From Candidatus Brocadia sinica JPN1 (GTDB taxonomy: Bacteria > Planctomycetota > Brocadiia > Brocadiales > Brocadiaceae), in assembly GCF_000949635.1 (NCBI RefSeq), contig NZ_BAFN01000001.1, positions 3,035,052 through 3,099,051 on the forward strand: a DNA stretch of 64,000 bases, given 5' to 3'. Below are positions 10,740-19,775 of the stretch, in pieces (within the stretch, counting starts at the first letter, position 1; each line of letters starts with the position of its first letter). The position numbers and the translations under genes were made by a program. The notes under the pieces are model-generated. The model worked only from the letters and a program-made list of their open reading frames with translations. It had not been told where the DNA came from and made no database searches.

Positions 10740-11740
10740 TTTTTCACTCCTTCCCCGGCGAGATCAAGGATGGGGAGAAACCCTTTTACCTCTTTGTCGA
10801 AAATGTATAACTTTTCACATTTTGGGATAACCTTTGACATAGTTTCCAAAAATAGCCTGCGTCTGGTAACATCCTCTGCCTTCTTGTATTCTTCATAGAC
10901 AGCCAGGAATGCCTTGACATCTCCCGTGGCCTCATTGACCCTTCTTATCCGGTATCCTTCAGCCTCTTTAATGACCTGTTCTTTTTTCCCCTCAGCCGCG
11001 GGCAGTATCTTATTCTTTTGCCCTTCGGCATCATTAATAATTCTGTCCCGTATTTGAATTGCCTGGTTTACCGCATTAAAGGCATCTTTTACGGGTTCTG
11101 GCGGGTCAACCCCTTTCAGAAGTACCGTTTGAATGTCAATACCACATTTGTAACTATCCAAAATCTTTTGAATATCTTCCCTTGACTTCTGCTCGATCTC
11201 CGTCCTTCCAATGGTCAAAACCTCATCAATAGAGCGGTCACCGATTAAGGTACGCATGACGGCCTGTGAAACGCCACGAATGGTTTCCCTGACATCCCTT
11301 ACATTAAAAAAATACTCTTCCAGCGCCTTTATTTTGTATCGGATGACCCAATGCACTTCAGCGCAATTGAGGTCTCCGGTAAGCATTAATTTCTCTTCTT
11401 TTGCATCAGGGTATTCGTAATCAATCATACTGGAAAAGCTACGTTGTTCGGTCCTGAATCCGAACTCTTCATTATAAATACGTTTGACTTCGCCTTTGAG
11501 TACCTTGTCAATGCCGTAGGGAATTTTGGTATGAAGCCCGGAACCGACTGTTTCTATATATCGGCCAAATCTCAGAATAACAGCTTCTTCATTGGCTTTT
11601 ACCGTATAAAAGGCAGTATATCCTGTAATAATGACAAAGATAATAATTAATATGGGCGGTATAAATTTTTTTATCGATCCCCATGGGATATCCTCGAATC
11701 GTATTTCTTGCGGTCTTTTGTATGGTCCGTAATCGGGCAT
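10736..11740 (-). CDS. hflK: HflK, membrane modulator of FtsH
   Basis: A 334-residue SPFH protein. It has a short cytoplasmic N-terminus, a transmembrane helix at about 28-50 (FIPPILIIIFVIITGYTAFY), and then the SPFH domain beginning VKANEEAVILRFGRY with GSGLHTKIPYGI. The C-terminal helical region has QKNKILPAAEGKKEQVIKEA, typical of HflK. It partners with HflC, encoded immediately downstream with a 4-base overlap. The AIR-synthase-like gene lies 12 bases upstream on the same strand, so all three may form one operon. Confidence 0.93.
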   Translation of the reverse strand: MPDYGPYKRPQEIRFEDIPWGSIKKFIPPILIIIFVIITGYTAFYTVKANEEAVILRFGRYIETVGSGLHTKIPYGIDKVLKGEVKRIYNEEFGFRTEQRSFSSMIDYEYPDAKEEKLMLTGDLNCAEVHWVIRYKIKALEEYFFNVRDVRETIRGVSQAVMRTLIGDRSIDEVLTIGRTEIEQKSREDIQKILDSYKCGIDIQTVLLKGVDPPEPVKDAFNAVNQAIQIRDRIINDAEGQKNKILPAAEGKKEQVIKEAEGYRIRRVNEATGDVKAFLAVYEEYKKAEDVTRRRLFLETMSKVIPKCEKLYIFDKEVKGFLPILDLAGEGVKK

Positions 11741-11752
11741 ATTATTCCCTCC

Positions 11753-12760
11753 TTATAAAACCTTTGTAATTTCGTCTGCCTTAAATGTCGGCATTTTTAC
11801 AAGCTTGCCATTTTTACAAATCATTAATCCCTCAGTTTTTTGTGTAAGTTTTCCTATCCGGGTACATGGAATACTATTTTTTGCCAGGATGGCGATAACT
11901 GCTTTTGTGTCTTTTGGGTCGAGTGCTATCAATAATGCCCCCGATGCAATGAGACCGAGCGGTTGGATGTCAAATAGCCTGCAAATCTGTTTGGTTTCTT
12001 CATAACACAGAATCTTTTCTGCATCAATAACAACTCCTGTCCCTGATGCCTTTGCAAGTTCCAGAATACCCGTAGCAATCCCACCTTCCGTTGGGTCATG
12101 CATGGCATGGATTCTGGCTGTTTTATTGGCGACCAGGGCATCTGCAACGACACTCAATCCCGGCCTGTCAATGAATGCCTGCGCCCTTTTAAGGAGTCGG
12201 TCACCAAATTCCTTTTGTATTACTGTTTCCTTTTTTCGCGCAATAATGGCTGTTCCTTCTATAGCAATACCCTTGGTAAGTAAAAGATCATCGCCTGGTT
12301 TCGCATTCGAGTTTACCACAAGCTTATCCTTTTTGACTTCACCCAGCATATGACCAATAACAATAGGACGGTCGATGTTATAGGAAATTTCAGTATGGCC
12401 GCCGCACAGGGTAATATTGAGTTTTTGTGTTGATGTAATAATATCTTTAAAAATTTGTGTAGCCAGTTTTGCATTCGTCTTTCCTTCAGGGAGCAATACC
12501 GTTGCCAGGAACCACTTCGGAGTCGCCCCCATCGTAGCGATGTCGTTGGCATTCACATTGACGGCATACCATCCGATGCGATACGTAGTAAAGGTGATGG
12601 GATCTGTCTTGGCGACGAGATACTTTTTCCCAAAGTCGATGACGGCTGCATCCTCGCCAACCCTTGGGCCAACAACGACTCTTGGATCATTGATGGGGTT
12701 TAAATTCAGAAGTTTTTCCAGGAGTCGATAGTCAAGTTTTCCTACGGAATAATATTTCAT
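11753..12760 (-). CDS. AIR synthase-related protein (HypE/ThiL/PurM superfamily)
   Basis: A 335-residue ATP-binding protein of the PurM/HypE fold. An N-terminal GPRVGEDAAVIDF motif is followed by VNVNANDIATMGATPKWFL, GGHTEIS and MHDPTEGGIATGI (C-terminal domain nucleotide site). HypE proteins end in a PRIC-like cysteine that is carbamoylated. This one ends in DEITKVL without it, so it is a HypE-like paralogue of unknown substrate rather than the hydrogenase maturation enzyme. It sits directly upstream of hflK. Confidence 0.8.
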   Translation of the reverse strand: MKYYSVGKLDYRLLEKLLNLNPINDPRVVVGPRVGEDAAVIDFGKKYLVAKTDPITFTTYRIGWYAVNVNANDIATMGATPKWFLATVLLPEGKTNAKLATQIFKDIITSTQKLNITLCGGHTEISYNIDRPIVIGHMLGEVKKDKLVVNSNAKPGDDLLLTKGIAIEGTAIIARKKETVIQKEFGDRLLKRAQAFIDRPGLSVVADALVANKTARIHAMHDPTEGGIATGILELAKASGTGVVIDAEKILCYEETKQICRLFDIQPLGLIASGALLIALDPKDTKAVIAILAKNSIPCTRIGKLTQKTEGLMICKNGKLVKMPTFKADEITKVL

Positions 12761-12855
12761 ATCTCCGGAGCAGTGTAATCATAACTAAAGTGGAAGCGAT
12801 GAGTTGCATGTTCAAGATTTAACACAATAACTTACAACCTGTAATTTTTAAAAAA

Positions 12856-13542
12856 CTATAAAATATCCCGTATATCCTTCAGGCCAATCTGTTCCCGGCT
12901 CATAAAGGGTTCTCCATAATCGGTCCGGATCAAATTTCCATAATATTGATTCTTTGCCGTAAGCGAACTACTGATGTAGTTCCATCGCTCATCATCATAG
13001 GCAAACTGGGATTGATAGACCCTTGCAATCTCAAGTTTCTTTTTAAATTCCTTGCTGATGTCCAGGATGAATGAGGGTGTGACGTGTACGCGGAAATGGG
13101 AACAGAGGTAGTAAAAGATGTGAGTAGGGTAGCATGGATCTCCGGGGATATCAGATTTTGTCAGTTTCGCATAGAACCGGGCCGCCTCGCCAATCTGTGT
13201 AGTCTGAATGTGGTCAGGGTGGGCATCGATCCAATACGGAAGGAAAAGCGCCTGCGGGCGCATCTTTCGAATCACGGCAGCAACCTTTTTGCGGGCTTCT
13301 ATCCCGTCCATAAGGTAGCGATTTGGCAGGTCGAGCACAGTTCTGCTCTTCACACCGAGCAATGCGGTTGAGTGTTCCCATTCTTCTCTTCGAATTTCAG
13401 GACTACCATGTGGGGTGGGTTCGCCGTTAGTCAGATCGAGGATATGGACATCATATCCCAGGGCGACTAATTTCAGAATACTTCCCCCCATACCGCCTTC
13501 TATGTCATCAGGATGAGGCCCTATTGCAAGGATAGTTGTCAT
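12856..13542 (-). CDS. PIG-L family deacetylase (BshB1-like)
   Basis: A 228-residue zinc-dependent N-deacetylase. The GPHPDDIEGGMGG start (zinc ligands His and Asp-Asp) and YWIDAHPDHIQT (third ligand) are intact. The LTNGEPTPHGSPEIRREEW and LDLPNRYL segments match the BshB1 type, which deacetylates N-acetylglucosaminyl-malate in bacillithiol synthesis. No bshA or bshC is nearby, so the assignment within the family is inferred. Other sugar-amide deacetylases look similar. Confidence 0.8.
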   Translation of the reverse strand: MTTILAIGPHPDDIEGGMGGSILKLVALGYDVHILDLTNGEPTPHGSPEIRREEWEHSTALLGVKSRTVLDLPNRYLMDGIEARKKVAAVIRKMRPQALFLPYWIDAHPDHIQTTQIGEAARFYAKLTKSDIPGDPCYPTHIFYYLCSHFRVHVTPSFILDISKEFKKKLEIARVYQSQFAYDDERWNYISSSLTAKNQYYGNLIRTDYGEPFMSREQIGLKDIRDIL

Positions 13543-13931
13543 ATAAAATACTTTAACGGTTAATTCTTCTTTTTGAAAAAAGCAAGCTATTAATACTGAG
13601 AAATTGCTATTGTACTTAACGACTATAAAAATGCAAGGGAAAGGTAAGATTTAGGCCCGATTTATTCAAATATGAAGGTATGTGAATCTTGGATATGCTC
13701 CGGGCAGGGTTGTATTCCTATCGTTTGCTTTGACACAATAGGCGGAAATCGCATAATTATAGCGTGCAAGATTCAAATTGACAAATAATAACCATCATCC
13801 TATATTTAGACCAATCAGCACATTTTCGTGTTTTTGGAATTTCAAAGCTGGTTACATTTTCGATTTTACCCAAGGTGATGACATTCCGGGCATGGTTGGG
13901 AAATATAATTTACAGTACCTAAAATTTTCAA
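13543..13931. other. Intergenic region ahead of recG
   Basis: 389 bases without a gene, separating the divergent deacetylase gene and recG. Apart from the promoter at 13778-13806 I see nothing else distinctive. Confidence 0.5.
13778..13806 (+). promoter_or_regulatory. Sigma-70 promoter for recG
   Basis: The -35 TTGACA (13778-13783), 17-base spacer and -10 TATATT (13801-13806) give an almost consensus promoter, about 120 bases before the recG ATG. Confidence 0.6.
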
Positions 13932-16028
13932 ATGGTAGTTACTAAATCCTTAGCAAAAACAGCTTCACAGTCCGCATTAAATCAATCCGTTCAATTCCTA
14001 AAAGGTGTTGGGCCAAAACGAAGCGAAATCTTTACAAAACTGGGAATAGATACGATTCGTGACGTGCTCTTTTATTTCCCACGGGATTACAAAGATCGTA
14101 CCCGGATACAAAGGATTTCTGAGGCCAAAATAGGCGCAGAGATTACCATTCAAGGCAGGGTACTTGGCATTCAAACGAGAATGGCAAGAAGCAGAAAGAG
14201 CATCCTGGAGATCTTCGTTGGCGACGGAACGGGCGCGATTGCTGCAACGTGGTTCAATCAGCCGTTTCTTGCGAACAAATTCCATGTCGGAGACATGGTT
14301 TTTTTGCACGGCAAGGTGGGGGCATATAAATACCTCCAGTTATTGGGTCCAGAATACGAAGTTATCCGGGAAAACGAAATTGACGTAAAGGAAGGGAGCG
14401 TCGTTCCTGTTTATTCGCTTACGGAGCATATGAGCCAGACCCACTTTCGGAAGATCATGAAAATGGCAGTACATCAGTTTGCTGGTCATATCGAAGAGAT
14501 ACTTCCAAAGGAGATTACGAAAAAAAATCAGTTAGTATCCATAAACGATGCTGTAAGAAATATCCATTTTCCGGGGACATTCGAGAACCTGGAACATGCA
14601 AGATGCAGGCTTATCTATGAAGAATTGTTTATCCTTGAATTGGCTATGGCGCTGAGGAGGCGGGGCATTAAAGAAGAAACGGGAATTTCGTTCAAGATAG
14701 GAGCTAATGTCGACACACACATCCGAAACCTCATACCTTTTGCTTTGACCAATGCACAGGAGCGGGTAATCAATGAAATTACGGAGGATATGCGAAGCAG
14801 TAAGCCCATGAACCGATTGCTGCAGGGCGATGTTGGTTCCGGTAAGACGGTTGTGGCGATTTATGCAATCCTTGCAGCTATTGCCAACGGTTATCAAGTC
14901 GCTTTTATGACACCTACAGAAATACTGGCAAAACAACATTTCCAAACCATTCAGAAATATCTGGAACACTCCCACGTCAGAATACAGTTGTTGACAGGTG
15001 ATACAAATTCCAGACAGAAAAAGGATAACCTTGATCAAATCAAAACGGGACAGATCGACCTGATTATTGGAACGCACGCCCTTATTGAAGAAACCGTTCA
15101 GTTTCGGCAGTTGGGGCTTGTGGTAATAGACGAACAGCACAAATTTGGCGTGGTGCAACGTCTGAAATTGAAAAAGAAAGGGCTGCGTCCTGATGTGCTT
15201 ATCATGACGGCAACCCCAATCCCACGTACCCTTTCCCTTACCTTATTCGGTGATCTGGACATTTCGATGCTGGATGAAATGCCGCCCGGCCGTTCTCCCG
15301 TAAGAACCATTTGGGTAACGCAAGACAAAGAAAAAAACGCCTATGGCTTTATCAAAGGTGAAATTGCCAAGGGCAGGCAGGTATTTATTGTCTATCCCCT
15401 TGTTGAAGAATCAGAATCTTTTGATCTGAAATCAGCCGTCACAGAGGCAAGAAGGCTGCAAGCTGATGTATTTCCGACTCTCAGGGTGGGGCTGCTTCAT
15501 GGTCAGATGAAGCAGGCTGAAAAGGATAAGGTTATGATGGATTTCAAGGAAAAGAGATATGACATACTGGTGTCTACCGTGATCATTGAGGTGGGGATTG
15601 ATATCCCCAACGCCACCGTGATGGTTATCGTACATGCCGAACGATTCGGACTGTCCCAACTCCACCAACTGCGTGGACGCATCGGAAGGGGAAACGAACA
15701 GTCGTATTGCCTGCTCTTTGGGAATCCCAATAGCAATGTATCAGCCGAACGGCTCAAGATTATGACCAGGACCCACGATGGATTTAAGATTGCGGAGATG
15801 GACTTCAGATTGAGGGGTCCGGGTGAATTCTTTGGCACACGCCAGCATGGTTTGCCAGAACTCAAGATCAGCGATCTTATGAAAGATTTTTCCATACTCA
15901 AAAAAGCCCGCGATGATGCCTTTGAACTCGTCTCTGAAGATCCGCAACTTACCATGGTGACACATCTGAAGATTAGGCAAAAGGTTTTGGAGACTTTTAA
16001 GGATCGATTAGAACTTATTAATGTATAA
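13932..16028 (+). CDS. recG: ATP-dependent DNA helicase RecG
   Basis: A 698-residue protein, the normal RecG size. The N-terminal wedge/OB domain (about 20-230; FLKGVGPKRSEIFTKLGI, then DYKDRT) recognises branched DNA. The SF2 helicase core has LLQGDVGSGKTVVA (Walker A), VVIDEQHKFGV (motif II DEQH), MTATPIPRTL (motif III), VSTVIIEVGIDIPNA and HQLRGRIGRG (motif VI). It remodels stalled replication forks and Holliday junctions. No Shine-Dalgarno is evident before the ATG. It is preceded by its own promoter and followed by unrelated genes. Confidence 0.96.
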   Translation: MVVTKSLAKTASQSALNQSVQFLKGVGPKRSEIFTKLGIDTIRDVLFYFPRDYKDRTRIQRISEAKIGAEITIQGRVLGIQTRMARSRKSILEIFVGDGTGAIAATWFNQPFLANKFHVGDMVFLHGKVGAYKYLQLLGPEYEVIRENEIDVKEGSVVPVYSLTEHMSQTHFRKIMKMAVHQFAGHIEEILPKEITKKNQLVSINDAVRNIHFPGTFENLEHARCRLIYEELFILELAMALRRRGIKEETGISFKIGANVDTHIRNLIPFALTNAQERVINEITEDMRSSKPMNRLLQGDVGSGKTVVAIYAILAAIANGYQVAFMTPTEILAKQHFQTIQKYLEHSHVRIQLLTGDTNSRQKKDNLDQIKTGQIDLIIGTHALIEETVQFRQLGLVVIDEQHKFGVVQRLKLKKKGLRPDVLIMTATPIPRTLSLTLFGDLDISMLDEMPPGRSPVRTIWVTQDKEKNAYGFIKGEIAKGRQVFIVYPLVEESESFDLKSAVTEARRLQADVFPTLRVGLLHGQMKQAEKDKVMMDFKEKRYDILVSTVIIEVGIDIPNATVMVIVHAERFGLSQLHQLRGRIGRGNEQSYCLLFGNPNSNVSAERLKIMTRTHDGFKIAEMDFRLRGPGEFFGTRQHGLPELKISDLMKDFSILKKARDDAFELVSEDPQLTMVTHLKIRQKVLETFKDRLELINV

Positions 16029-16259
16029 AAAGCAAGCTTACCTAATTTTGATAAAAATATGCTGAACAGCATTTTGCTGATAGAAGACCGGTTAGAGATG
16101 TCATGGAAAAACCTTCATTGTCTGATGGATATTTCATTAGATGCTCAAGCGTGCTATGAAAAAGGATATATGGTACTTTTCCAATAAAAATGTCCGAACT
16201 ATTGAAATAGCAATTTTTGGTGAAATGCCTCTTTAAATTCTTCTGGAGACTATCCGAAA

Positions 16260-16682
16260 TTGAGTGGGATGAGTACAAAAGTAAGTAGTATGTTCATCAT
16301 TTTAATGTTTCTGTTTATCCCGTTTGGGTGTACTTACCCCGTTAAGTCGGATTTAAGAGATCTTTCTATTATTGGTGGGGAGTTAAACTCTCGTTATTTA
16401 GAGATAAAGCAGAGGATTTCTGTTGATTCTAAACAGTATATTCAATTAAAGAAAAGTTATAATAAAGCCAGGAACAGCTACTACTATTGTAGAGTTCTTT
16501 TGCAGGATTTTAGGAAAGCTAAGGGGACATCCCCTAGATTGAGGATATTGATCAAATATGAATACGCATATAAAAACATGATGAGCAACATCCAAGATTT
16601 GGATATTTTAATGGGGTATGTGGGAAAGGATGTGGGAGAACCTATAAACGATCAATTAATAGAGAATCCACTGCTAGAATGA
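16260..16682 (+). CDS. Putative lipoprotein, unknown function
   Basis: A 140-residue protein with a hydrophobic N-terminus ending in the lipobox-like IPFGC (cysteine near residue 24), suggesting a lipoprotein. The remainder is basic and tyrosine-rich, predicted helical (KSYNKARNSYYYCR). I recognise no family. The start is TTG at 16260, with GGAG 11 bases upstream; the ATG at 16269 is too far from it. The preceding 230 bases contain no supported gene. Confidence 0.5.
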   Translation: MSGMSTKVSSMFIILMFLFIPFGCTYPVKSDLRDLSIIGGELNSRYLEIKQRISVDSKQYIQLKKSYNKARNSYYYCRVLLQDFRKAKGTSPRLRILIKYEYAYKNMMSNIQDLDILMGYVGKDVGEPINDQLIENPLLE

Positions 16683-16750
16683 TTAAGATCGATGAAGCAT
16701 TAGGTTTTGATGGAAACGATGAGAATAATTCAGTACACACTATTCAGTTT

Positions 16751-17095
16751 TTAAATTTCTATAGTTACAGAGTCATTACAGAAAGGAGTTTCAATCCATT
16801 TTTTTACCTCCTTGAAAATAGCAATCCTTCCTTGAAAGGCCGCCTCGAATTCATTTGTAGATTGTTCGAAATTGAGAGGCGGTATGATAAACTTCTTAGA
16901 TAATGGACCTTTTCGGACTTCGAATGCTAAAGGTTTTTCAGAGAAAAAACAAATACCTTCTTCCATATTCCATGTTCTGAGTCCTGTAATAGCTTGGGAA
17001 AGACGAGCACCCCAACGAATCCTTTTGCCATCAAGGGTAGCTTCAACATAAGCTTTGCCTCTTCTCGTAATCTTTCTATTAAGAATAATCTTCAT
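16751..17095 (-). CDS. Small hypothetical protein, third gene of nuclease-like cassette
   Basis: A 114-residue basic protein starting MKIILNRKITRRGKAYVEA with a ribosome-binding site (AAAGGA). The N-terminal half looks like small beta strands (KAYVEATLDGKRIRWGARL). No family is recognised. It begins 10 bases after the stop of the metallo-beta-lactamase gene, so it is the last member of a three-gene minus-strand operon. It could be a nucleic-acid-binding accessory or an inhibitor of that cassette; this is inference. A plus-strand frame that overlaps it antisense was rejected. Confidence 0.6.
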   Translation of the reverse strand: MKIILNRKITRRGKAYVEATLDGKRIRWGARLSQAITGLRTWNMEEGICFFSEKPLAFEVRKGPLSKKFIIPPLNFEQSTNEFEAAFQGRIAIFKEVKKWIETPFCNDSVTIEI

Positions 17096-17105
17096 CGTGT
17101 CCTTT

Positions 17106-18383
17106 CTATAGTTCTACAGTTTCCTTATCTCTCACAATCATGATGTTATTCCCAAGATATTCACAATATCTTTCGGGATAAAAAGTATGGAATGGAATAA
17201 CATATCTGGGATTTATTACTTTGACAAATTTTTGTAATTCTTCAAGGTAAGCATGACCGCTTGCATGAATTTCTATAATAGGTACATTATGTTCAGTCCA
17301 GAAAGATTTAATTTTTGGCAAGTATCCTTTCCATAAAGAATAGATGAGTATCGTATCAGTCAGGTTTTTTGCAAACCTCATTCTCATCTTATGGGAATCC
17401 TTGATTACCAATTTGTCCCTCTTTTCCAATATTTCGGGGTAAGTTATTTTGGCAGATTTGTATTTGTATAAACTATGATCTTTTCCCATTTTGCCCGTAT
17501 AACTGTTACTTAGAAAGAATATCTTAATATTCTTACCCCAATTATACTGCGGAATATTTGAAGAAATCTTTTTTAACTTATCCAGTACATAGGCAGTGTA
17601 AGGATCAATTACAAAAATACGGTCACTTCCAAGACATGCACGATATACAGAAACGATCCTGTCTATATTCTGGGATGAACAAGCTACGAAAAATAGTTCC
17701 TTTCCATTCTTGAATAATTTCGCTAATTCGTTTTCGATATCGTTTTCAGTCTCATATATTCCCTTGTTTCTGCCAATTAAAGTACCTTCAAGGATCAAAT
17801 AATCAATGTTCTTCGGAGGATTTTTTATGATGTTTTTGAACAAAGTGCCCTTTCTTCCATGTCCTCTAAAATCACCTGAGTAAAAAATCTTTTTCCTTTC
17901 ACTTTCAATCAAATATGCAAATGCATCAAATCCGGAATGATCAACCAGATAAGGGGTTATTTTAAAATTTACATGTTCAAATGATTGCCATGGATTTATT
18001 GTCTTAACATTTTTTAAATCACAATCGGTTTGATTAAAATAGTGAGAAATTCCAATGAGTTCTTTGCATCCCTCACTGAGATAAATGGGGATTATTGGAT
18101 TGATAAAGGATAATAAACCGTAGTGATCGGGATGCGGATGGCTTAAAAGGACGGCGTCAAAAAGATGTGCTTCGTTTGCGTATAACCCTTTGATATCTGG
18201 CAAAACACCTTGTTTTATGAGCTCTTCGATGGACTGGCTTTCTATTCCCCTGGAATCGAATTGTTGTTTACTTTCGTTTACCAAAGGCAGTCCAAAATCT
18301 ATCAATATCCGGGAATTCCTTGCTTGAAGTTCAATGCAAGTTCCGCCGATTTCTTTTGAACCTCTTTGAATTGTGAGTAACAT
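17106..18383 (-). CDS. Beta-CASP metallo-beta-lactamase fold nuclease-like protein
   Basis: A 425-residue protein. The MBL core has LSHPHPDHYG (HxHxDH zinc motif, about residue 80), LVDHSGFDAFAY (third His) and FYSGDFRGHG (bridging Asp). The C-terminal half carries the beta-CASP signatures IEIHASGHA (motif B) and VIPFHTFYPERY (motif C His). This architecture is that of RNase J/CPSF-73-type RNA or DNA processing enzymes, though it is shorter than RNase J (about 550) and lacks its C-terminal domain. It lies between a PD-(D/E)XK-like gene and a small gene with 7-10 base gaps, so it acts in that cassette rather than as general RNase J. Confidence 0.82.
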   Translation of the reverse strand: MLLTIQRGSKEIGGTCIELQARNSRILIDFGLPLVNESKQQFDSRGIESQSIEELIKQGVLPDIKGLYANEAHLFDAVLLSHPHPDHYGLLSFINPIIPIYLSEGCKELIGISHYFNQTDCDLKNVKTINPWQSFEHVNFKITPYLVDHSGFDAFAYLIESERKKIFYSGDFRGHGRKGTLFKNIIKNPPKNIDYLILEGTLIGRNKGIYETENDIENELAKLFKNGKELFFVACSSQNIDRIVSVYRACLGSDRIFVIDPYTAYVLDKLKKISSNIPQYNWGKNIKIFFLSNSYTGKMGKDHSLYKYKSAKITYPEILEKRDKLVIKDSHKMRMRFAKNLTDTILIYSLWKGYLPKIKSFWTEHNVPIIEIHASGHAYLEELQKFVKVINPRYVIPFHTFYPERYCEYLGNNIMIVRDKETVEL

Positions 18384-18390
18384 AACTAAG

Positions 18391-19248
18391 CTAAATCGCT
18401 TTTTTTAAATTTACGGAATTGTTCAATTGAATAACTTTTAATTCAGGTGCTTTTTGTTTTAACTCTCTTATTTGTTTATCGGCTATTTTTGAATAAGCAC
18501 CAACGACGATTAATCCAAAAACGCCATCGACTATATTGATTTTTAAGCTGTTGTTCATAAGACCAAGTTCCTGCTTTTGTTTAATATTAAGTTCGTAACA
18601 TGTTTTGTAATCCCCAAAGTTATCCTTAATCCTTTTGACATATCCTCGAAGTTGTTCAATAACATCTTCCTTCAAATCATTATTGTTGCCTAACTTGACC
18701 TCAATAGGATAAAATTGGTAATCATTTCCATTTATTTGCACAAGGGATAATAGATCCAATCTGGTATTATCGGTCTTATCAATAATTTGCCTATCGATAA
18801 TAACAAAATCTGATCTATTCGCGTTATCGGTCATTATCATTTGTTCAAAAATGGTTTCTTCCTGGAAACCAACTTTCTTTATGCATGAGCAAAATTCTTT
18901 AAGATATTTATTTTGAAATAATGGATGTAGGTGATTATTTGGAATTTTCAAACAAATATAGTCACCCCGTTTATATTGGTTTTCAGTAAATCGTCGATCC
19001 TTTGCTGCAGTGGTTCCCAAAAAGAATTTTTTATTTATTCTCACTTCGTACATCTCTTTGACTTTAGGAGTTACTTTAGCAAGGCTATTTCCTTTATAAT
19101 AAAGATTGAAATAGTTGTTCCTTATTTGTAAATCATATTCAAAACCAGATTTGATAATCTTATCGATCAAAAATTTGAAGCCTGATTTAATCCTTTCTAA
19201 TACATCTTCAGAAAAATATCTTCTAATTGACGAATGAGGAAATGTCAT
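18391..19248 (-). CDS. PD-(D/E)XK nuclease-like protein
   Basis: A 285-residue protein of no named family known to me. Within it, RLDLLSLVQ followed about 13 residues later by FYPIEVKLGNN forms the D...ExK signature of PD-(D/E)XK endonucleases. A glutamine-containing helix (EDVIEQLRGYVKRIK) comes next, as in archaeal and restriction-type nucleases. The N-terminal 150 residues may bind substrate. It is the first gene of the operon with the beta-CASP protein, 7 bases away. The pairing of two nuclease folds suggests a defence or DNA-processing role; that is inference. Confidence 0.65.
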   Translation of the reverse strand: MTFPHSSIRRYFSEDVLERIKSGFKFLIDKIIKSGFEYDLQIRNNYFNLYYKGNSLAKVTPKVKEMYEVRINKKFFLGTTAAKDRRFTENQYKRGDYICLKIPNNHLHPLFQNKYLKEFCSCIKKVGFQEETIFEQMIMTDNANRSDFVIIDRQIIDKTDNTRLDLLSLVQINGNDYQFYPIEVKLGNNNDLKEDVIEQLRGYVKRIKDNFGDYKTCYELNIKQKQELGLMNNSLKINIVDGVFGLIVVGAYSKIADKQIRELKQKAPELKVIQLNNSVNLKKAI

Positions 19249-19529
19249 ATAATTCCTTTAAAATAGCTAGCAAGTAAAAAGAGGGACATTGGTTATATGG
19301 AAGGCGTTAGTAAGGATTATCGGGATGTTTGTAAAATAATTTAGTCAAATATGTAGTTCTTTTAGAAGTATATAAAAAAGTCGAGTAGGATGGGGTTAAA
19401 CGGAGTGAACCCATCAGAACAATGGTTTTGTTGGATGCGCTTTGTTTCATCCAACCTATACAACTCAACGCCATTGATCAGGCGTTCAATCTAAAGGTTT
19501 GCACGAAAATGAAAACATATGAAAAATCT
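19249..19529. other. Intergenic region with a dispersed AT/GC element
   Basis: No gene is seen. A segment at about 19383-19465 (GAGTAGGATGGGGTT...ACCCATCAG...TTGGATG) resembles the GAGTAGGATGGGTC...ACCCATCA piece at about 52312-52345, so it is probably another dispersed repeat. Confidence 0.4.
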
Positions 19530-19557
19530 TTGCAAAAAAGAGATAATGTATTATAAT
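19530..19557 (+). promoter_or_regulatory. Sigma-70 promoter for the 31-residue peptide gene
   Basis: TTGCAA (19530-19535), a 16-base spacer and a perfect TATAAT (19552-19557). It would start a transcript of about 200 bases ending at the terminator at 19725-19770. Confidence 0.6.
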
Positions 19558-19615
19558 TTTATGAAATCGTATTTTATAACAATAACCACTTTTTTTGAAA
19601 AGGAGGAGGTATTGT

Positions 19616-19711
19616 ATGTGTACGACATGTGCGAAACATAACCCTGGCGGAAAAAAGAAGATGGAAGAACCAGAAAAGAAAAAGACAGGTGAAAAGGAAA
19701 AAAAGAAATAG
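19616..19711 (+). CDS. 31-residue CxxC, lysine-rich small protein
   Basis: ATG at 19616 is preceded by a perfect AGGAGG at optimal distance and by a consensus -10. A stem-loop terminator follows the TAG. The peptide starts MCTTCAKHNPGGKKK, then is almost all Lys and Glu. The CxxC-AKH start could bind a metal. The complete set of expression signals makes a real, well-expressed small gene likely. Its function is unknown and no family is recognised. Confidence 0.7.
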   Translation: MCTTCAKHNPGGKKKMEEPEKKKTGEKEKKK

Positions 19712-19724
19712 AAAAGATAAAAGA

Positions 19725-19770
19725 AAATCCCCTCCGATAATTACAGACTTATTTACCGGAGGGGATTTTT
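19725..19770. terminator. Bidirectional intrinsic terminator
   Basis: A 12-base stem, AAATCCCCTCCG...CGGAGGGGATTT, is followed by a T-run on the plus strand, and by TTTTCTTTT when read on the minus strand. It serves the small peptide gene and, from the other side, rnpB. Confidence 0.85.
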
Positions 19771-19775
19771 GTTTA

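Noticed and set aside
16059-16187. 42-codon plus-strand frame MLNSILLIEDRLEM...
   Set aside because: No ribosome-binding site and no recognisable similarity; not enough support in a short gap.
16679-16903. 74-codon plus-strand frame beginning inside the stop of the lipoprotein gene
   Set aside because: It overlaps the minus-strand cassette gene (16751-17095) antisense; the latter has better operon context and ribosome-binding site.
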